NCBI GenBank assembly: GCA_945862125.1
Contig: CAMAYC010000001.1
Location: 43,649 to 107,648, forward strand
Source of the DNA: Reyranella massiliensis 521
GTDB taxonomy: Bacteria > Pseudomonadota > Alphaproteobacteria > Reyranellales > Reyranellaceae
Direction of reading: 5' to 3'
DNA length: 64,000 bases
In this document: positions 42,254 to 50,890 of the stretch, piece after piece
Position numbering within the stretch: position 1 is the stretch's first letter
Layout: every line of letters starts with the position of its first letter
Notes under the pieces: model-generated
What the model was told of the DNA's origin: nothing
The model's database searches: none
The model's input: the letters and a program-made list of their open reading frames with translations, nothing else
Translations under genes and position numbers: made by a program

Positions 42254-42751
42254 ATGGCTCCACCGGACTCTCCGGTTAGCTTGACGGCCAACTGGCGGTT
42301 CGTTGCCGGCGTCTCCGTCCTCGGCCTAGCCATGGCGCTTCCGTTCTGTGCGCTGCTGATCCCGTTGCTCGATCTGCCGGCGGCGCAATCGGCGTTGATC
42401 GCGGGCGCCCTCGTAGCCGGGGCGCCCGAGGTCCTGATGCTGCTGGCGGTGGCCCTGCTCGGCCGGCAGAACTTCGATCGCATCGTCGGTACGGCGAAGA
42501 AGTTCCTGTTCACGACCTTCTTCTCCAAGCCGGTGTCCCGGGGCAGGTATTACGTCGGGCTCGCGATCTGCCTCCTGAGCTTCGTGCCGATCTACGTCGC
42601 GGGCTACGTGCCGTCCTGGATGCCGGCGGGCAGTGGCCGGATCGCCGTCCTGGCAGCGGCCGATCTTGCCTTCATCTTCAGCTTCTTTGTCATGGGCGGC
42701 GAATTCTGGGAGAAGTTCCGCCGCCTTTTCGTCTGGGAAGGGAAAGTGTGA
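42254..42751 (+). CDS. Conserved four-helix membrane protein
   Basis: 165 aa with four hydrophobic segments (about 15-40, 48-72, 100-125 and 130-155) and a central basic loop (TAKKFLFTTFFSKPVSRGRYYVGL). A Trp-rich tail ends FWEKFRRLFVWEGKV. It resembles small membrane proteins annotated as transporter-associated, but I do not see a definite domain. Start 42254 lies 17 nt after the Bug gene. Confidence 0.75.
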   Translation: MAPPDSPVSLTANWRFVAGVSVLGLAMALPFCALLIPLLDLPAAQSALIAGALVAGAPEVLMLLAVALLGRQNFDRIVGTAKKFLFTTFFSKPVSRGRYYVGLAICLLSFVPIYVAGYVPSWMPAGSGRIAVLAAADLAFIFSFFVMGGEFWEKFRRLFVWEGKV

Positions 42752-42771
42752 AGCCTCGCTGCAGGCGCAGC

Positions 42772-43443
42772 TCAGTTGGCCGCGAAGCAGTAAATCAACC
42801 CGGCCCCGCCGGTCGTGACCAAGGACGCGGCATTGCAGGCGCGCGAGGGATGCGACGCATTCCACGACTTCGAAGCCTCGTCGTCCCGCAGCCCCATGCG
42901 GTCGTGATGGCCGACCATTGCGGAGCCTTCGTTGCCGCCCTTGGTCCAGTTGCCGCAGGTCATGTCCTTGTCCGGCGGCGGCGCCGTGCCGTCGGCCAGC
43001 GTACCCGTCAGGATGTCGTGCTGGTTCACGACGAACAGGCGACTCGGAATCATCCGGCCGGTTTCCGCCCGGCCGTTCTCGGTATTGATCTTGTTGTTGG
43101 CCGAATGCAGGTCCTCGACGCTTGCGGCGATCTGCACGCCCGCGCTGTTGACCCAGGGGCCCTTGCCGATCCGGTCGCGGGCATTGATCGCCGGCTTGCC
43201 GTCGACCGCCTGCACACTGAGGTATGCACGCCAGGTCCTGCCGCCTGCGCCGACGCGGGTGGCCAGCATCTGGCAATGGCGGTCCGCTCCTTCGATGCCG
43301 CCGAAATCGGCACCGAACGGGCTGCCGACACTGCTGATGAAGAAGGTCATGTTCGACGCCTGCGGCTGCTGCGCGATGGCCGTACCGGAGAGCGCGAGCA
43401 GGATGGACGCAGCCGCGACGGCGACGCGAGAATGTTGGGACAT
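42772..43443 (-). CDS. Exported lectin-like/C-type lectin fold protein
   Basis: 223 aa from ATG 43443; the track frame starting at 44022 is a shadow extension. Signal MSQHSRVAVAAASILLALSGTAIAQ is followed by SNMTFFISSVGSPFGADFGGIEGADRHCQMLATRVGAGGRTWRAYLS. Next are the middle NARDRIGKGPWVNSAG and the terminal segment DMTCGNWTKGG... HPSRACNAASLVTTGGAGLIYCFA. Conserved Cys and Trp positions recall the C-type lectin or endostatin-like fold of secreted bacterial proteins. Function is unknown; export is clear. Confidence 0.78.
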   Translation of the reverse strand: MSQHSRVAVAAASILLALSGTAIAQQPQASNMTFFISSVGSPFGADFGGIEGADRHCQMLATRVGAGGRTWRAYLSVQAVDGKPAINARDRIGKGPWVNSAGVQIAASVEDLHSANNKINTENGRAETGRMIPSRLFVVNQHDILTGTLADGTAPPPDKDMTCGNWTKGGNEGSAMVGHHDRMGLRDDEASKSWNASHPSRACNAASLVTTGGAGLIYCFAAN

Positions 43444-43541
43444 GAAGCTCCTCCGGGCGGTTTCTTGGTCGGCGAATCGTCGCCTCCCGGACCGACCGGA
43501 CACTATTACATTGCCGATAACATTCCCGTGCGCGGGCGCGG

Positions 43542-44963
43542 TCAGAGCCTGCCCAGCGTTTCCAGAACCTTGGCTTGGGGCCAGATCCAGCTGCTCGCGC
43601 TCTCGTAGGCACGCATGGCGCGCAGCACGAGATGATCGGCGCGGGGCGGGCCGATGATCTGTAGGCCGACCGGCAAGCCGGCCGACGTTAGTCCGGCGGG
43701 CATCGAAGCGGCGGGTTGGCCGGTAAGGTTGCAGGTCAGCGTATAGGGTGCGCCCTTGGTCCAGCGCGGGAAGGCGTCGGAATTGTAGAGCGTCTCCACC
43801 GGCGGCGCGGCGGTCGGCGTCACGGGCGCAAGCAGCAGGTCGAAGGTCTGGTGCCAAAGCGCCAGATCGCGTGCGAGCTTGGACTTCGCCTCGTAGGCCC
43901 GAGCGTAGTCGGCGAGCGTGATGGCCAGTCCCTTCTCGGCGGCGGCGCGGAAACCGGGATCGAGCTTGCCGTGGAGCTGCGTCGGGATCTGGCGCAAGCG
44001 GGTGGCGAAACTGCCGATCCACAATGGTTCGAAGAAGTTCTGCAGCGGCTCGATCAGCGGGCCGACGTCGTCGACATGGGCGCCGAGTTCCTCGAAGCGT
44101 TGCGCGGCCGCGGCCACCAGAGCACGAACCTCGGCGTCCGCCTTCACATGCCCGAAGTCGAGGCTAAGGCCGATCCTGAGGCCGCGCACGCCGTCTTCGA
44201 GGCCGATCGTATAGTCGCGTGGATCAGCCGGCAGCGACCTCCAATCGCGCGGGTCGGGTCCGGCCGTGACGTTCAGCGCCAGTGCCGTGTCGCGCACAGT
44301 GCGCGACAGTACGCCCTGGCTAATGACGTCGGCGAATGGTGAATCGGCGGGATACTGCGCGATGCGGCCGTAGCTCGGCTTCAGCCCGACCAGCCCGGTA
44401 TGCGCGGCGGGAATGCGGATCGAGCCACCACCGTCGTTGCCGTGGTTGAAGGGATTGATGCCCGCGGCCGTGAGCGCCGAGGCGCCGCCAGACGAACCGC
44501 CGGGTGAATGCTTCAGGTTCCAGGGGTTGCGCGTGGTGCCCTGCAGCGGCGAGTCGGTCAGCGCCTTCCAGCCGAATTCCGGTGTCGCGGTCTTGCCGAG
44601 GAGGACCAGTCCGGCGGCGCGCAGCCGCCCGACGACCGGGGCGTCCTCGGTGGCGGGCGTCTCGTCGGTCGCGTGCGAGCCGTAACGCGTCGGCCAACCC
44701 TTTACCTGGGTCGTATCCTTGATCGTTGTCGGCACGCCATCGAGCGGCGACAGCGGCGCGCCAGCTCGCCATCGCGCTTCCGAAGCCTTTGCCGCGAGGC
44801 GCGCGCCATCTGGATCGATCTTAACGAACGCATTGAGAGATGGTTGCAGCGTCGATGCGCGAAGCAGCATCGCATCGACTGTATCGACCGGTGAGACGGT
44901 CTTCCGAGCGTAAAGTGTTGTGAGCTCGAATGCGGAAATCCACTCCAGAGGGAACTCAGCCAT
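43542..44963 (-). CDS. Amidase signature family protein
   Basis: 473 aa from ATG 44963. Catalytic Lys in GVPTTIKDTTQVKGW, cis-Ser and Ser nucleophile in SPGGSSGGASALTAAG, and NDGGGSIRIPAAHTGLVGLKPSYGR. It hydrolyses an amide or ureide. It is the same length as the amidase at 25456 but clearly divergent, and has no small companion ORF. The upstream region carries TTGTTTCACAATAGTCGCTATCAAC, an AT-rich stretch that may contain its promoter. Substrate unknown. Confidence 0.93.
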   Translation of the reverse strand: MAEFPLEWISAFELTTLYARKTVSPVDTVDAMLLRASTLQPSLNAFVKIDPDGARLAAKASEARWRAGAPLSPLDGVPTTIKDTTQVKGWPTRYGSHATDETPATEDAPVVGRLRAAGLVLLGKTATPEFGWKALTDSPLQGTTRNPWNLKHSPGGSSGGASALTAAGINPFNHGNDGGGSIRIPAAHTGLVGLKPSYGRIAQYPADSPFADVISQGVLSRTVRDTALALNVTAGPDPRDWRSLPADPRDYTIGLEDGVRGLRIGLSLDFGHVKADAEVRALVAAAAQRFEELGAHVDDVGPLIEPLQNFFEPLWIGSFATRLRQIPTQLHGKLDPGFRAAAEKGLAITLADYARAYEAKSKLARDLALWHQTFDLLLAPVTPTAAPPVETLYNSDAFPRWTKGAPYTLTCNLTGQPAASMPAGLTSAGLPVGLQIIGPPRADHLVLRAMRAYESASSWIWPQAKVLETLGRL

Positions 44964-45073
44964 GCGCTTTCGTTGGTTTCCGATTTTTTGAGATTGTTTC
45001 ACAATAGTCGCTATCAACAAGTGTCGACTCTGAATTCTCACAAGTCGAGAGCGTATTGCAGGAGTCCCTTCCG

Positions 45074-45370
45074 ATGGAAACCATCACGGCCTTGGTCGCT
45101 TGCGGCGCTGCCTTTGCGCTGAGCTACTACCTCGGCCATTCGCGGGCGCCGACGACGTTCATTGCCGCGCTGTTGGGCGCGGTGAGCGGCATCGGTTTCG
45201 CGGTCGTCTTCTTCGCTCTCACGCTCGCGGTCACGATCCTGCTGCCGGATACGTTCGATGCCCGGACGCTGGGCGTGCATTTCACCCGTCTGCTGGTGCT
45301 GGCACCGATCGGTGCCGCGGCGATTGCCGCTCTTACGCATCGATTCTCCGCGACCAAGACGCAATTCTAG
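45074..45370 (+). CDS. Small three-helix membrane protein
   Basis: 98 aa from ATG 45074, after an upstream in-frame TTG used by the track. Three hydrophobic segments (about 4-20, 27-56 and 70-85) surround short polar loops, ending HRFSATKTQF. No recognised family. It lies between the amidase and the MBL-fold gene, divergent from the former. Confidence 0.65.
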   Translation: METITALVACGAAFALSYYLGHSRAPTTFIAALLGAVSGIGFAVVFFALTLAVTILLPDTFDARTLGVHFTRLLVLAPIGAAAIAALTHRFSATKTQF

Positions 45371-45439
45371 AGCGAAACGCCGCCCTTCCCGAGGGCCGGC
45401 CGGCAACGCTAAGCTCCCCCGCCATCGGGGAGAGGCTGC

Positions 45440-46327
45440 ATGACCGAAGTGAAGCTCGGCGCCGCAACGGTGCGGCGTATCGAGGAAAGCTACGAGCCCA
45501 ATTTCGACGCCAAGGCTTTCTTTCCGGATTGGGATCCCGCTGTCGTCGACCGGCATGCCGCCTGGCTGATGCCCGCCCACTACGACAAGGACTCGGGCTT
45601 CCTCAAGCTCAGCGTCCATAGCTGGCTGCTCACGATCGGCGGCAAGCGCATCCTCATCGATACCTGCGTCGGCAATCACAAGCCCAGGCCGCACCGGCCG
45701 AAGTGGCATCTCATGGAGACCAAGTATCTCGAGCGACTGGCTGCGGCCGGCGTGAAGCCCGACGAGGTCGATATGGTGATGTGCACCCATCTGCATGTCG
45801 ATCATGTGGGCTGGAACACCCAGCTCGAGAACGGCAAGTGGGTGCCGACCTTCAAGAATGCGAAGTATGTGTGGAGCCGCGCCGACTACGAGCACTATCT
45901 GAAGCTCGACAGCGACCCCAAGACGGGGCCGGTCAATGCCGGTTCATTCCGCGACTCGGTGCTGCCCGTGGCCGAGGCGGGACTGATGCAGATGGTCGAT
46001 GGCGCCGCCCAACTCGACGAGAACATGAGCGTCACGCCGGCACCCGGTCACACGCCCGGCACCATCGCCATAAAATTCGAATCGAAGGGCGAGAAGGCGT
46101 TGTTCTGCGGCGATATCCTGCACCATGCGCTGCAGGTCTATCACCCGGAGTGGAACAGCTTCGCCTGCGCCGAGCCCATCGGCGCCCGCAAGAGCCGGCG
46201 CGAGGCGCTGGAGCATTGCGCCGGCACGGGCGCGCGGCTGATGCCTTGCCATTTCGGCGCACCGTTCACCTGCCACATCGACCACAAGGGAAGCGGGTTT
46301 GTGCCGCGCTTCGACGGCAGTTTCTAG
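45440..46327 (+). CDS. MBL-fold metallo-hydrolase
   Basis: 295 aa. The metal motif is MCTHLHVDHVGWNTQ (H-x-H-x-D-H), with PAPGHTPGTIAI and a later CGDILHHALQVYHPEWN. RSFxL-type N-terminal strand SWLLTIGGKRILIDTCVGNHK is normal for the quorum-quenching lactonase/AttM-like branch. A GGGAGAGG site precedes ATG 45440. It may hydrolyse a lactone or other ester. NIPSNAP follows after 10 nt on the same strand, probably in one operon. Confidence 0.93.
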   Translation: MTEVKLGAATVRRIEESYEPNFDAKAFFPDWDPAVVDRHAAWLMPAHYDKDSGFLKLSVHSWLLTIGGKRILIDTCVGNHKPRPHRPKWHLMETKYLERLAAAGVKPDEVDMVMCTHLHVDHVGWNTQLENGKWVPTFKNAKYVWSRADYEHYLKLDSDPKTGPVNAGSFRDSVLPVAEAGLMQMVDGAAQLDENMSVTPAPGHTPGTIAIKFESKGEKALFCGDILHHALQVYHPEWNSFACAEPIGARKSRREALEHCAGTGARLMPCHFGAPFTCHIDHKGSGFVPRFDGSF

Positions 46328-46337
46328 GGAGGAAGAG

Positions 46338-46664
46338 ATGATCTACGAAATGCGAGTCTACAAGTGCCTGCCGGGCCGTCTGCCGGCGCTGCTCAACCGC
46401 TTCGCCACCATCACGCTCAAGATCTGGGACAAGCATGGCATCAAGCAGGCCGGCTTCTTCACCACCCTGGTCGGCGAGTCCAATCAGGAACTCACCTACT
46501 TTCTCGCCTGGGAGTCTCTGGCCGATCGCGAGAAGAAGTGGAACGCCTTCGCGGCCGACCCGGAATGGCATGCCAAGCGCGCGGAGACGGAAAAGGACGG
46601 CCAGATCGTGGCCAACGTGTCGGTGCAGATGCTGTCGCCGACCGCCTTCTCGTCGGTCAAATAG
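46338..46664 (+). CDS. NIPSNAP family protein
   Basis: 108 aa from ATG 46338 after GGGAGGAAGAG. IYEMRVYKCLPGRLPALLNRFATITLKIWDKHGIKQAGFFTTLVGESNQELTYFLAWESLADREKKWNAFAADPEWHAKRAETEKDGQIV is the dimeric ferredoxin-like NIPSNAP domain. Many bacterial members lie near catabolic enzymes and their role is not settled. It follows the MBL-fold gene and converges with a Bug receptor gene. Confidence 0.93.
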   Translation: MIYEMRVYKCLPGRLPALLNRFATITLKIWDKHGIKQAGFFTTLVGESNQELTYFLAWESLADREKKWNAFAADPEWHAKRAETEKDGQIVANVSVQMLSPTAFSSVK

Positions 46665-46670
46665 CGCCGC

Positions 46671-47648
46671 TCACTCCGCTTTCAGTCCGGCTTCCTTGGC
46701 GAGGCGGGCCCACTTGGCGAGGTCGTCCGCGACATAGGTGGCGAACTCGGCCGGGGTGCCGAACTGGGGATCTGCGCCCAGTTCGGTGAAGCGGCGCGAG
46801 ATCTCGGGCGAGCGGATCGTGGCGTCGACGGCATCGTGCAGGCGGGCGACCAGAACCGCGGGCGTACCGGCCGGCACGAAGATGCCGTAAGAGATCGCGG
46901 CCTCGTATCCGGGCAGGCCTGCTTCGGCGATGGTAGGAATGTCCGGAGCCGCCGGAGAGCGCACCTGCAGGGTCTGGCCGAGGGCGCGCATCTTGCCAGC
47001 CTTCGCATGCGGCAGTGCGGTCGAAAGTCCGCCGAAATAGAGATCGACCTGACTGGCCATGAGATCGACCATTGCCGGTCCACCGCCCTTGTAGGGCACG
47101 TGGACGATGTCGACCCGGCCCATCGACTTGAACAGTTCGAGCGCCAGATGGGTGGCGCCGCCGGCACCTGCCGACGCGCCGTTGAGCTTGCCCGGCTGAG
47201 CGCGGACCAGCGTCAGCAGTTCGGCGACATTCCTGGCCGGCAAGTCGTTGCGCACCACCAGCAGCATGGGGTTGATGCCGACGGGCGCCACCGCGATGAA
47301 GTCGGTGCGAATATCGTAAGGCACGTTGCGGCTGAGCGCGGGCGCTATCGTGGTCGAGCCGTTCGACCCCAGCATGATGACGCCCCCGTCTGCGGGCGCC
47401 TTGGCGACCGAGGCGGCAGCGATCTCGCCGTTGGCGCCGGCGCGGTTTTCGACCAACACCGTGCGCTTCAGCCGCTCGCCGATGCCCGGCGCAATCAGGC
47501 GTGCCAGAAGGTCATTCGGTCCGCCCGGTGGAAAACCGACGACGAGACGCAGTGGACGATCGGGAAAGTCAGCCGTCTGTGCGCTGGCCGAGACCAGCGG
47601 CAGAGCTGTAAGTCCGGCAATCGCGGTGCGACGAGAAAGCTTGACCAT
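46671..47648 (-). CDS. Bug family tripartite tricarboxylate receptor
   Basis: 325 aa. Tat-like signal MVKLSRRTAIAGLTALPLVSASAQT. The mature part has FPDRPLRLVVGFPPGGPNDLLARLIAPGIGERL, RAGANGEIAAASVAKAPADGGVIMLGSNGSTTIAPAL and MGRVDIVHVPYKGGGPAMVDLMASQVDLYFGG. It captures a carboxylate in the periplasm; no TctAB partner is seen. Divergent from the next Bug gene across 43 nt, so the two may share a regulatory region. Confidence 0.94.
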   Translation of the reverse strand: MVKLSRRTAIAGLTALPLVSASAQTADFPDRPLRLVVGFPPGGPNDLLARLIAPGIGERLKRTVLVENRAGANGEIAAASVAKAPADGGVIMLGSNGSTTIAPALSRNVPYDIRTDFIAVAPVGINPMLLVVRNDLPARNVAELLTLVRAQPGKLNGASAGAGGATHLALELFKSMGRVDIVHVPYKGGGPAMVDLMASQVDLYFGGLSTALPHAKAGKMRALGQTLQVRSPAAPDIPTIAEAGLPGYEAAISYGIFVPAGTPAVLVARLHDAVDATIRSPEISRRFTELGADPQFGTPAEFATYVADDLAKWARLAKEAGLKAE

Positions 47649-47691
47649 TGTGGATTCATGGTAGGCTCTCTTCGTTTTGGGAGGAAACTAA

Positions 47692-48666
47692 ATGCAACGT
47701 AGAACATTCGTAAGTGCAGGTACTGCCGCTGCGCTCGGCACCTTGGCTGGTGTCCCGGCGTGGGCACAGAAGATCAGCGGCGATGCCCGCATCATGTGCG
47801 GCTTCCCGCCGGGTGGCACTGCCGACCTGCTCTGCCGTATCTTGGCCGATGCGGTCAAATCGGAGATCGGCCAGAACGTCATCGTCGATACCAAGAGCGG
47901 CGCCAGCGGCTTCATCGCCAACGAGACGGTGGCAACCGCCCCGCCGGACGGCCGGACCGTCGGGCTCGCCGCCATGGCCGCGATGTGCGTCTCGCCGGTT
48001 ATGCCGGGACAGAAGCTGCCGATCAACGTCGATACCGACCTGACGCCGATCGCCAACATCGCCGGCGTTTACAACATGCTGGTGTTCGGCAAGCAGGTGA
48101 CGTTTCGCACGGTGCCGGAGATGATCGCCTACGCCAAGGCCAACCCCGGCAAGCTCACCTACGCGTCGGCCGGCAACGGCACGTCGCAGCACCTGGCGGG
48201 CGAGCTGTTCAAGAAGATGGCCGGCGTCAACATCGTGCATGTGCCCTACCGCGGCGGCGCGCCCGCGATTCAGGACATCGTCGCGGGCAACGTCCAGATG
48301 ATGTTCGGCAACATGCCGGAGTTCCTGGGCCAGATCGCCGGTGGCAACTTGATCCCCATCGCCTTCGGATCGCCGCGGCCGTCGCCGCTCTTTCCCAACC
48401 TGCCGCTGATCTCGCAGTTCCTGCCGGGGTACGAGGTGGTCAACTGGTTCGCCATCTTCGGACCGAAGGCGTTGCCTACCGACCTGATCGACGTGTGGAA
48501 CAAGGCATTGCGCGCTGCCGTCGCCAAGCCCGACGTCCAGAAGCGGTTCCTCGAGAACGGCATGGACACGGTGATCGGCTCTCCGGCGGAATTGAAGGCC
48601 ACCATCGTCGTCGACCGCAAGAAGTGGTCGGAGGTCATCCAGGCGGCCGGGATGCGGGCGGACTGA
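47692..48666 (+). CDS. Bug family tripartite tricarboxylate receptor
   Basis: 324 aa. Tat-type signal MQRRTFVSAGTAAALGTLAGVPAWAQ. Mature motifs are ARIMCGFPPGGTADLLCRILADAVKSEIGQNVIVDTKSGASGFIANETVATAPPDGRTVGL and VNIVHVPYRGGAPAIQDIVAGNVQMMFGNM. A GGGAGGA site precedes ATG 47692. It is followed by an alpha/beta hydrolase and a family 1 solute-binding protein on the same strand, a possible operon for one nutrient. Confidence 0.94.
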   Translation: MQRRTFVSAGTAAALGTLAGVPAWAQKISGDARIMCGFPPGGTADLLCRILADAVKSEIGQNVIVDTKSGASGFIANETVATAPPDGRTVGLAAMAAMCVSPVMPGQKLPINVDTDLTPIANIAGVYNMLVFGKQVTFRTVPEMIAYAKANPGKLTYASAGNGTSQHLAGELFKKMAGVNIVHVPYRGGAPAIQDIVAGNVQMMFGNMPEFLGQIAGGNLIPIAFGSPRPSPLFPNLPLISQFLPGYEVVNWFAIFGPKALPTDLIDVWNKALRAAVAKPDVQKRFLENGMDTVIGSPAELKATIVVDRKKWSEVIQAAGMRAD

Positions 48667-48682
48667 GGCGTCGCCGCGCGCC

Positions 48683-49492
48683 ATGCCATCGGTTGAGACG
48701 GCGCACGGCGCGCTGCACTACGACATCGTCGATCAGGTCGCACCCTGGCAGACGGGGAGCGACCCAATCCTGTTCCATCACGGCATCGGCGCCAGTGCCG
48801 AGCTCTGGACAGGCTGGCGGCCGGCGCTTGCCGACCGCTACCGGCTCGTGGCCTTCGACATGCGCGGCTACGGCCGCTCCCACATTCCGCGGGCGGATTT
48901 CAGATGGTCGCTTGATCTGCTGGTCGACGATGTATTCGCTGTCGCCGATGCGGCCGGCCTGAAACGATTCCATCTCGTGGGTGAGTCGATCGGCGGCACG
49001 GTGGCGCTGGCGGCGGTGCTGGCGCGGCCGGAGCGGATCGCCTCGCTCACGGTCAGCAACGGCGCCCATCTCGGCGCGTCGATCCAGCGTGTCGAGGCGT
49101 GGCGCCGCCAGCTCGACACGGGCGGGGTGAAGGCCTGGTCGGACGCCTTCATGACCGACCGCTTCCACGACGACGCGCTGTCGCCAGAACGCCGGGCCTG
49201 GTTCGCGGCGCAGCAGGAAAAATGGCCCCGCGACTCCATCCTCAATGCCTTGGGCGTGCTGGTCGGCACCGATCTCACGGCCCGTCTGGGCGAAATCGGT
49301 TGTTCGACCTTGCTGCTGCATCCCGACGGCAGCCCGTTCATCCCGGTTCCCATCATAGCCGAGCTGCATCGGCACCTGCCCGATGCCCAACTCAACGTCA
49401 TCGGGCATTCGCGGCATGGCTTGCCTTATTCTCATGCCGATCGGTGTGCGATGCTGTTGCGGGCCTTTCTCGACTCGCGCGAGACCGGCTGA
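48683..49492 (+). CDS. Alpha/beta-fold hydrolase
   Basis: 269 aa. MPSVETAHGALHYDIVDQV begins the fold, FHHGIGASAELWTGWRPALADRYRLVAFDMRGYGRSH carries the oxyanion region, and LVGESIGGTVALAAV gives Ser in GESIGG. The C-terminal HSRHGLPYSHADRCAMLLRAFL probably holds the His. It is in the 3-oxoadipate enol-lactonase type branch. It follows a Bug receptor after 16 nt and precedes an ABC binding protein, so it may hydrolyse the compound they bring in. Confidence 0.9.
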   Translation: MPSVETAHGALHYDIVDQVAPWQTGSDPILFHHGIGASAELWTGWRPALADRYRLVAFDMRGYGRSHIPRADFRWSLDLLVDDVFAVADAAGLKRFHLVGESIGGTVALAAVLARPERIASLTVSNGAHLGASIQRVEAWRRQLDTGGVKAWSDAFMTDRFHDDALSPERRAWFAAQQEKWPRDSILNALGVLVGTDLTARLGEIGCSTLLLHPDGSPFIPVPIIAELHRHLPDAQLNVIGHSRHGLPYSHADRCAMLLRAFLDSRETG

Positions 49493-49512
49493 CGGCAATT
49501 CGAGAGGACATC

Positions 49513-50880
49513 ATGAGACCCGTGCTGGCTGCAGCGACTGCCCTGGCGATCGCCCTTTCCTCGACGGCTGGGGTCGCCCAGGAGAAGCTCTCGGTCTGGT
49601 GGGAGAAGGGCCTCTACGAGGCCGAGGACGAATCTCTTCTTGTTGCGGTCAAGAAGTACGAAGCCAGGACCGGCATAAAGGTCGACCTGTCGCAATACGG
49701 AGCCCAGGAAATGGCGGCGAAACTCGCTGCGGCTGTCGCCTCCGGTACGCCGCCCGACGTTGCCTATGCCGATGCGCTCGACATGCAGTTTGCCGGCACG
49801 TGGGCGTTCGAGGGTAAGCTCGAGGATATTTCCGACCTCATCGAGCCCATGAAGGGGCGCTTGTCGCCCAACACGATCGAGACGGTTTTTCTCGCCAACG
49901 GCAAGACGGGGAAGAGGGCCTACTATGCCTTCCCGATCAAGCAGCAGACCCTGCAGGTCCAGTACTGGAAGGACATGCTTGGGGTTGCCGGCTTCAAGGA
50001 AAGCGACATTCCGGGCACCTGGAAGGACTACTGGTCGTTCTGGTGCGACAAGGTTCAGCCCGGCTATCGAAAGGCCACCAACAGCGGCATCTTCGCGGTC
50101 GGCAGCCCGATGGGAATGGAGTCGAGCGACTCCGTCTGGTCGTTCCTGAGCTGGGCCGACGCATACGGCGTGAAGCTGGTCGACGATGCGGGCAAGTTGC
50201 TGGTCGATGACCCCAAGGTGAAGGCAGGCCTCGTCGCGGCGCTGCGCGACTACACCGCCCTCCATGCAAAGGGCTGCACGCCGCCAGCTGCGACGGCGTG
50301 GAAGGATACCGACAACGATGACGCGTTCGACAGCCGCTCCGTCATGCTGACGCACGCCCGCGCCATGTCGATCGTCGCGAAGTGGCTCGACATCGCCAAC
50401 AATAACGCGCTCAGCGCCGAGCAGCGCGCCGCCGGCCGCAGGGCTTACGATCAGCTGATAGCCAGCGCTGGATTTCCCACCAAGCCAGACGGCTCTCCGA
50501 TGACCTACCGGGCCTCCGTCAAGGTGGGCGTCATCTTCCTGGAGTCACAGAACAAGAAACGCGCGCGCGAGTTCGTGAAATTCGTGCTCGAGGAGGAAAA
50601 CCTGCGGCCCTATGTCGAGAGTGCGATGGGCCGCTGGTTCCCGGTGACCAAGGCCAGCCAGGAGAGTCCGTTCTGGAAGGCCGACAAGCAGCGCGAGTCC
50701 GTCTACTACCGCTTCAAGGCGGGCACGGTGCCGTTCGAGTTCACGAAGAACCACAAGTTCGCCGCGGTCAACAGCGAGAATGTTTGGGCCAAGGCAATGG
50801 CCCGCGTCGTCACCGACAAGATCGCCGTCGAGCAGGCAGTCGACGAGATGATCGCCGGCATCAAGAAGATCGTGAACTGA
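49513..50880 (+). CDS. Family 1 extracellular solute-binding protein (sugar-type ABC)
   Basis: 455 aa from ATG 49513 after GAGAGGA. Signal MRPVLAAATALAIALSSTAGVAQ. Mature motifs are LSVWWEKGLYEAEDESLLVAVKKYEARTGIKVDLSQYGAQEMAAKLAAAVASGTPPDVAYADALD, FPIKQQTLQVQYWKDMLGVAGF and MTYRASVKVGVIFLESQNKKRAREFVKFVLEEENLRPY. This is the SBP_bac_1 fold of carbohydrate or oligosaccharide binding proteins. No permease or ATPase gene is adjacent. It is the last gene of the Bug-hydrolase run. Confidence 0.93.
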   Translation: MRPVLAAATALAIALSSTAGVAQEKLSVWWEKGLYEAEDESLLVAVKKYEARTGIKVDLSQYGAQEMAAKLAAAVASGTPPDVAYADALDMQFAGTWAFEGKLEDISDLIEPMKGRLSPNTIETVFLANGKTGKRAYYAFPIKQQTLQVQYWKDMLGVAGFKESDIPGTWKDYWSFWCDKVQPGYRKATNSGIFAVGSPMGMESSDSVWSFLSWADAYGVKLVDDAGKLLVDDPKVKAGLVAALRDYTALHAKGCTPPAATAWKDTDNDDAFDSRSVMLTHARAMSIVAKWLDIANNNALSAEQRAAGRRAYDQLIASAGFPTKPDGSPMTYRASVKVGVIFLESQNKKRAREFVKFVLEEENLRPYVESAMGRWFPVTKASQESPFWKADKQRESVYYRFKAGTVPFEFTKNHKFAAVNSENVWAKAMARVVTDKIAVEQAVDEMIAGIKKIVN

Positions 50881-50890
50881 GCGGAGAGGG

